DNA of 8,956 nucleotides, taken from positions 1-8,956 of the forward strand of contig CAZMMV010000069.1 in assembly GCA_964567475.1 (NCBI GenBank). Reading direction: 5' to 3'. The translations under genes were made by a program, and so were the position numbers. Numbering within the stretch: position 1 is the first letter of the stretch; each line of letters starts with the position of its first letter. Positions 5,038 through 8,956 of this stretch are shown here, in pieces. Source of the stretch: CAZMMV01 sp964567475 (GTDB lineage: Bacteria > Bacillota > Clostridia > Tissierellales > Tissierellaceae). The notes under the pieces were generated by a model that was given only the letters and a program-made list of their open reading frames with translations, did no database searches and was not told the DNA's origin.

Positions 5038-6459
5038 ATGGGAGAAATAAACTTATTTAAATTAATTCCTAAAGTTGATGAAATATTAGAAAATGAAAAG
5101 ATAGAGAATATACTAAAGGATATACCTAGAAAAACAGTATTAGATAGTATAAGAATTGAAATAGAAAACATAAGAACATATATAAAACAGGGAAAAACAC
5201 AAGAAGAAATAAATGATATAATAGGTGAAATATTTACTAAAATAGAAAAAAGAGCAATAGAAAAAGATTCATTTAATTTAAAAAGAGTAGTTAATGGAAC
5301 CGGAATAGTTATACACACTAATTTAGGTAGATCACTTATGAGTAAAAGGGTAATGGATAATATAGTTGAAATAGCTACTAACTACAGTAATCTAGAATAT
5401 GATCTTAATTTAGGAAAAAGAGGATCAAGATATAGCCACTTAGAAGATATAATAACTGAAATAACAGGTGGAGAATCTGCTTTGGTAGTCAATAATAATG
5501 CAGCAGCAGTAATGCTTGTACTTAGTACTTTAGCTAAAGAAAAAGAAGTTGTTGTATCAAGGGGAGAATTAATAGAAATAGGGGGCTCTTTTAGGATTCC
5601 AGATGTTATGGAAGAGAGTGGGGCTAAATTAGTAGGAGTAGGCACAACAAATAAAACTCATTTATGGGATTTTGAAAAAGGAATAAATGATGAAACAGCT
5701 GCACTTTTAAAGGTTCATACTAGTAATTATAGAATACAAGGATTTACATCTAATGTTGATTCAAGTGAATTAATAGAGTTAAAAGAAAAATATAATATTC
5801 CTCTTATAGAAGATTTGGGAAGTGGAGTATTAGTAGATTTATCAAAATACGGAATAGAATATGAACCAACAGTTCAAGAATCATTAAAAAAGGGTGTGGA
5901 TATAGTTACTTTTAGTGGAGATAAATTATTAGGTGGTCCACAGGCAGGTATAATTGTAGGTAAAAAAGAATATATAGAAAAGATGAAAAAGAATCAATTA
6001 ACTAGGGCTTTTAGAGTAGATAAATTTACAATATCTGCTTTAGAAGGAGTATTTAAATGTTATATAGACAAGGATTTTGCTGCAGAAGAAATACCTACAC
6101 TGAATATGTTATCTATTTCACTAAAGGAATTAGAAAATAAGGCTACAGAATTAAAAGAATTGTTAGATAGAGAAATACAAAATAAAAAGGTAAATCTAGA
6201 TATAGAAGATAGCTATTCAGAAGTAGGTGGAGGATCTTTACCACTGGAAAAAATACCTACAAAATGTATAGTTTTATCTATAGAAAATAGTAGTATTCAA
6301 GAATTAGAGAACAATTTAAGAAAATACGAGATACCTATTATAGTTAGATTGTATAAGGATAAAATATATATGGACCTTAGAACTATAAAAAGACAAGAGT
6401 TTAATATTGTAGTAAAAGGGGTAAGTTTTGCTTTAGAAAGACTTAAAGGAGAATATTAA
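5038..6459 (+). CDS. selA: L-seryl-tRNA(Sec) selenium transferase (selenocysteine synthase)
   Basis: SelA is a PLP enzyme that converts Ser-tRNA(Sec) to Sec-tRNA(Sec) using selenophosphate, normally as a large homo-oligomeric ring in the cytosol. The 473-residue protein has normal family length. The N-terminal domain (about 1-80) matches the tRNA(Sec)-binding region. The conserved block VVNGTGIVIHTNLGRS spans about 84-99, TGGESALVVNNNAAAV about 143-158, and the PLP lysine is K296 in FSGDKLLGGPQAG (292-304). The ending VRLYKDKIYMDLRTI is also typical. ATG is chosen because AGGAAGTGAT (5025-5034, one mismatch from ideal) lies just upstream. selB follows with no gap, so the two are co-translated. 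Its presence implies a Sec-decoding organism, so selD and selC must lie elsewhere in the genome; neither is in this window. Confidence 0.97.
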   Translation: MGEINLFKLIPKVDEILENEKIENILKDIPRKTVLDSIRIEIENIRTYIKQGKTQEEINDIIGEIFTKIEKRAIEKDSFNLKRVVNGTGIVIHTNLGRSLMSKRVMDNIVEIATNYSNLEYDLNLGKRGSRYSHLEDIITEITGGESALVVNNNAAAVMLVLSTLAKEKEVVVSRGELIEIGGSFRIPDVMEESGAKLVGVGTTNKTHLWDFEKGINDETAALLKVHTSNYRIQGFTSNVDSSELIELKEKYNIPLIEDLGSGVLVDLSKYGIEYEPTVQESLKKGVDIVTFSGDKLLGGPQAGIIVGKKEYIEKMKKNQLTRAFRVDKFTISALEGVFKCYIDKDFAAEEIPTLNMLSISLKELENKATELKELLDREIQNKKVNLDIEDSYSEVGGGSLPLEKIPTKCIVLSIENSSIQELENNLRKYEIPIIVRLYKDKIYMDLRTIKRQEFNIVVKGVSFALERLKGEY

Positions 6460-8370
6460 ATGAAACATGTAATTATAGGAACAGCAGGACATATAGATCA
6501 TGGTAAGACAACTTTAATTAGAGCGATTACTGGAAGAAATACTGACAGATTAAAAGAAGAACAAAAAAGAGGTATATCTATTGAATTAGGATTTACTTAT
6601 TTTGATTTACCATCAGGACAAAGGGCAGGAATAATAGATGTACCAGGTCATGAGAAATTTATAAAAAATATGTTGGCAGGAGTAATAGGAATAGATATAG
6701 TTATTTTAGTAGTAGCTGCAGATGAATCTATAATGCCTCAGACACTAGAGCATTTATCGATACTGGATTTATTAGGCATAAAAAAAGGATTTGTAGTACT
6801 TACAAAGTCAGATTTAGTAGACGATGAGTGGATAGAAATGGTTGAAGAAGAAGTTAGAGAAGAAATAAAGGGGACTTTCTTAGAAAACTCACCTATAATA
6901 AGAGCTTCATCTACTAAAAAAGAAGGTATAGATAAGATAATTCAACTTATAGATAAATATTCAGAGGACTTAAAGGATAAGGATGTAGAAGAAATGCCTA
7001 GGCTTCCAATAGATAGAGTTTTCTCAATGTCAGGCTTTGGTACAATTGTTACAGGTACTTTACTATCTGGAAAGATTAATCTAGGGGATGAGGTTCAAGT
7101 ATTTCCTGGAGATAAAAAAGCAAGAATAAGAACACTTCAAGTCCATGATGAAGATGCAGAAACTGCATATGGAGGTCAAAGAGTGGCTATGAATTTAGCT
7201 GGTCTTAAAAAAGAAGAGGTAGATAGAGGAGATACTGTAGCTCCTATTGACTCAATGAAAGATACTTTGTTAATAGATGTTAAAATAAGATTAATAAAGA
7301 ATATAGATAGATATATAGAAAATAGAACTAGATTAAGACTTTATATAGGAACTAAAGAAGTATTGTGTAGAATCGTACTTTTGGATAAGGAAAACTTGGG
7401 ACCGGGAGAAGAAGCTTATGCCCAACTTATATTAGAAGAAGAAATAGTTGCTAAGCGAGGAGATAAATTTATAATTCGTTTTTATTCTCCAATGTTTACC
7501 ATAGGTGGTGGAGAAATATTAGATCCAAATCCTGTAAAGAAAAAGAGATTTGATAATGATGCTATAAGAAATCTTGAAATAAAAGAGATTGGCTCATCAA
7601 AGGATATAATTGAAAACATAATAGAAGAAAAATCCAAGGATTTTCCGACAATAAAAGAAATAGCAGTTTTAACATCAATGTTAGAAGAAAATATAAAAAA
7701 AGAAGTTGAAATCCTTGAGAATGAAAATAAGATAATTATGTTTTCCTTAACCAAGGATTTTCATATTATTCATATAGATTATTACAATAAAATAAAAGAT
7801 GATATTTTGAAAGAATTAAATATGTTTCATGAGAAATATCCTTTAAGAACTGGTATGTCTAAGGAAGAAATAAGGAGTAAATATTTTAATAAAGTAAAGA
7901 CAAAAGTGGTAGAAATATTTATAGAATTACTAATAAAAGAAAATTATCTAAAGCAAGAATTAGAGAATATAGCTGTCAAGGATTTTGAAATAAAAATGAG
8001 TGATGTTCAAAAAGAAATAAGTGAAAGTATATTAGAAATATTTAAAAAAAGCTCTTATCAACCACCTAAAAAAGAAGAATTGAAAGATATGATTAAAGGG
8101 GAAAAAGAGGAAATAGAAGAAGTATTTATTTCTTTAATAAATAAGGGTAATATAATAAAATTAAATGATGAAGTATACTTAGGGGAAACATCTTATAATT
8201 CTGCTAAGGAAAAGTTAAAAGAATATATGAAAAAGAATGGCTCGATATCAATTGGAGAATTTAGAGACTTGTTAAATACTAATAGAAAGGTAAGTATTGG
8301 TCTTTTGGAGTATTTTGATCAAATTAAATTAACCAAAAGAGACCAGGATAAAAGAGTTCTATACAAATGA
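6460..8370 (+). CDS. selB: Selenocysteine-specific translation elongation factor SelB
   Basis: SelB carries Sec-tRNA(Sec) to ribosomes paused at UGA codons that are followed by a SECIS hairpin. The 636-residue protein has an EF-Tu-like GTPase domain: GTAGHIDHGKTTL (7-19, G1), a GISIELGF switch region (38-45), DVPGHEKF (60-67, G3), TKSD (115-118, the usual SelB form of G4) and the RASSTKKEG region (about 148-156, G5). EF-Tu-like beta-barrel domains follow to about residue 360 (the SMSGFGTIVTGTLLSG stretch marks domain 2). The rest, about 370-636, is the winged-helix region that binds SECIS RNA, ending in a typical NRKVSIGLLEYFD segment. ATG lies directly after the selA stop with AAAGGAGA upstream. 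It is the only gene here ending in TGA, immediately followed by TAA. Confidence 0.97.
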   Translation: MKHVIIGTAGHIDHGKTTLIRAITGRNTDRLKEEQKRGISIELGFTYFDLPSGQRAGIIDVPGHEKFIKNMLAGVIGIDIVILVVAADESIMPQTLEHLSILDLLGIKKGFVVLTKSDLVDDEWIEMVEEEVREEIKGTFLENSPIIRASSTKKEGIDKIIQLIDKYSEDLKDKDVEEMPRLPIDRVFSMSGFGTIVTGTLLSGKINLGDEVQVFPGDKKARIRTLQVHDEDAETAYGGQRVAMNLAGLKKEEVDRGDTVAPIDSMKDTLLIDVKIRLIKNIDRYIENRTRLRLYIGTKEVLCRIVLLDKENLGPGEEAYAQLILEEEIVAKRGDKFIIRFYSPMFTIGGGEILDPNPVKKKRFDNDAIRNLEIKEIGSSKDIIENIIEEKSKDFPTIKEIAVLTSMLEENIKKEVEILENENKIIMFSLTKDFHIIHIDYYNKIKDDILKELNMFHEKYPLRTGMSKEEIRSKYFNKVKTKVVEIFIELLIKENYLKQELENIAVKDFEIKMSDVQKEISESILEIFKKSSYQPPKKEELKDMIKGEKEEIEEVFISLINKGNIIKLNDEVYLGETSYNSAKEKLKEYMKKNGSISIGEFRDLLNTNRKVSIGLLEYFDQIKLTKRDQDKRVLYK

Positions 8371-8397
8371 TAAATTGCATAACTAAGAGGTGGAAAA

Positions 8398-8956
8398 ATG
8401 GAAGAAACAGTATTGATAATTGATAGTGATAAATCATTTGTTAAGGGCTTAAAATATAGCTTGGAACAAGATCGATATACAGTAGATACTATTAATGGAG
8501 GAAAAGAAGCTATAGATAGAATAAATAAGAAAGATTATGATTTAATATTACTTGATCTATTATTACCAGATGAAAGTGGCTTAAATGTATGTAAAGATAT
8601 TCGTCAAGATAGTGAAATACCTATTATAATAATAACAGAAAAAGACGAAGATATAAGCAAAATATTGGCTTTAGAATATGGAGCTGATGATTATATAGTT
8701 AAACCATTTAACATATTAGAATTAAAAGCGAGAATTAAAGCTGTACTTAGAAGAGTAAAATATACTAATTCAACTTTTAGCAATCAAGCAGTAAAAATAA
8801 ATGATTTTACAATAAATACTGTAGGAAGAAAAGTAAATATTAAAGATCGAGATATAAATTTAACTGGAAAAGAATTTGATTTATTTTTTGTACTTATTTC
8901 CAATCCAGGAAAGGTTTTTAAAAGAGAAGAATTATTAGATTTAGTTTGGGGATATG
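8398..8956 (+). CDS. OmpR-family response regulator (3' truncated by window)
   Basis: This is a two-component transcription regulator, truncated at the window end; 186 residues are visible. The receiver domain covers about 1-120: LIIDSD at 6-11 (acidic pocket), the phosphoacceptor D53 in LLLDLLLPDESG, T80 in IIITEKDED, and K102 in DDYIVKPF. The start of an OmpR/PhoB-type winged-helix DNA-binding domain follows from about 130 (INLTGKEFDLFFVLISNPGKVFKREELLDLVWGY). The second acidic-pocket position is Ser10 instead of the usual Asp/Glu. ATG is supported by AGAGGTGG about 6 bases upstream. The gene begins 27 bases after selB with no terminator between, so it may be co-transcribed with selAB. A partner histidine kinase would be expected downstream but is not visible. 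The regulated genes cannot be told from this sequence. Confidence 0.93.
   Translation, partial: MEETVLIIDSDKSFVKGLKYSLEQDRYTVDTINGGKEAIDRINKKDYDLILLDLLLPDESGLNVCKDIRQDSEIPIIIITEKDEDISKILALEYGADDYIVKPFNILELKARIKAVLRRVKYTNSTFSNQAVKINDFTINTVGRKVNIKDRDINLTGKEFDLFFVLISNPGKVFKREELLDLVWGY

Noticed and set aside
5001..5645. Antisense open frames within selA
   Set aside because: They overlap the conserved SelA coding sequence and show no recognisable domain.
7482..7754. Antisense open frame within selB
   Set aside because: It is the shadow of the SelB C-terminal region, with no supporting motifs.
8371..8397. SECIS element after the selB UGA
   Set aside because: The 27-base gap shows no hairpin with a paired stem and a bulged or loop G/U as in bacterial SECIS elements. 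The following in-frame TAA argues for ordinary termination.

Overview
The window is strongly A+T-rich, with AGGAGG-type ribosome binding sites, several TTG starts and tightly packed operons. The gene order obg-yhbY-nadD-yqeK-rsfS and a selenocysteine (Sec) insertion locus point to an anaerobic, low-GC Gram-positive bacterium of the Clostridia. A Peptostreptococcaceae- or Tissierellia-like amino-acid fermenter would fit, but that is inference from gene content, not something the sequence proves. Ten genes are visible. The first (obg) and the last (a response regulator) are cut by the window edges.

Region 1 (1-2850, + strand) is a housekeeping operon for ribosome assembly and nucleotide metabolism. 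It holds the C-terminal part of the Obg GTPase, a YhbY-type RNA-binding protein, nicotinate-nucleotide adenylyltransferase NadD, the HD-domain Ap4A hydrolase YqeK, the ribosomal silencing factor RsfS, and the enamine/imine deaminase RidA. nadD and yqeK overlap, yqeK and rsfS abut, and the other gaps are short. A perfect 32-nt palindrome lies between yhbY and nadD. The block ends in a very strong hairpin that also serves the convergent gene dacF.

Region 2 (2795-4893) has a secreted, membrane-anchored D-Ala-D-Ala carboxypeptidase (DacF type) on the - strand. It is divergent from a ComEA-type DNA-uptake receptor on the + strand. The roughly 130 bases between them contain a pair of promoter-like -10 boxes embedded in a perfect 16-bp inverted repeat, so the two promoters are near mirror images.

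Region 3 (4894-8370, + strand) is the selAB pair: selenocysteine synthase SelA and the Sec-specific elongation factor SelB, abutting head to tail. Together they make Sec-tRNA(Sec) and deliver it to UGA codons. selC (tRNA-Sec) and selD are not in the window. Only 27 bases after selB an OmpR-family response regulator begins, and it runs off the end.

I found no mobile element, CRISPR array, rRNA or tRNA, and no gene-free stretch longer than about 145 bases. Nearly everything belongs to known families. The points that deserve a second look are regulatory or architectural: the yhbY-nadD palindrome, the mirror-image divergent promoters, the dacF stop codon inside the shared terminator, the UGA-UAA end of selB, and a substituted acidic-pocket residue in the response regulator.
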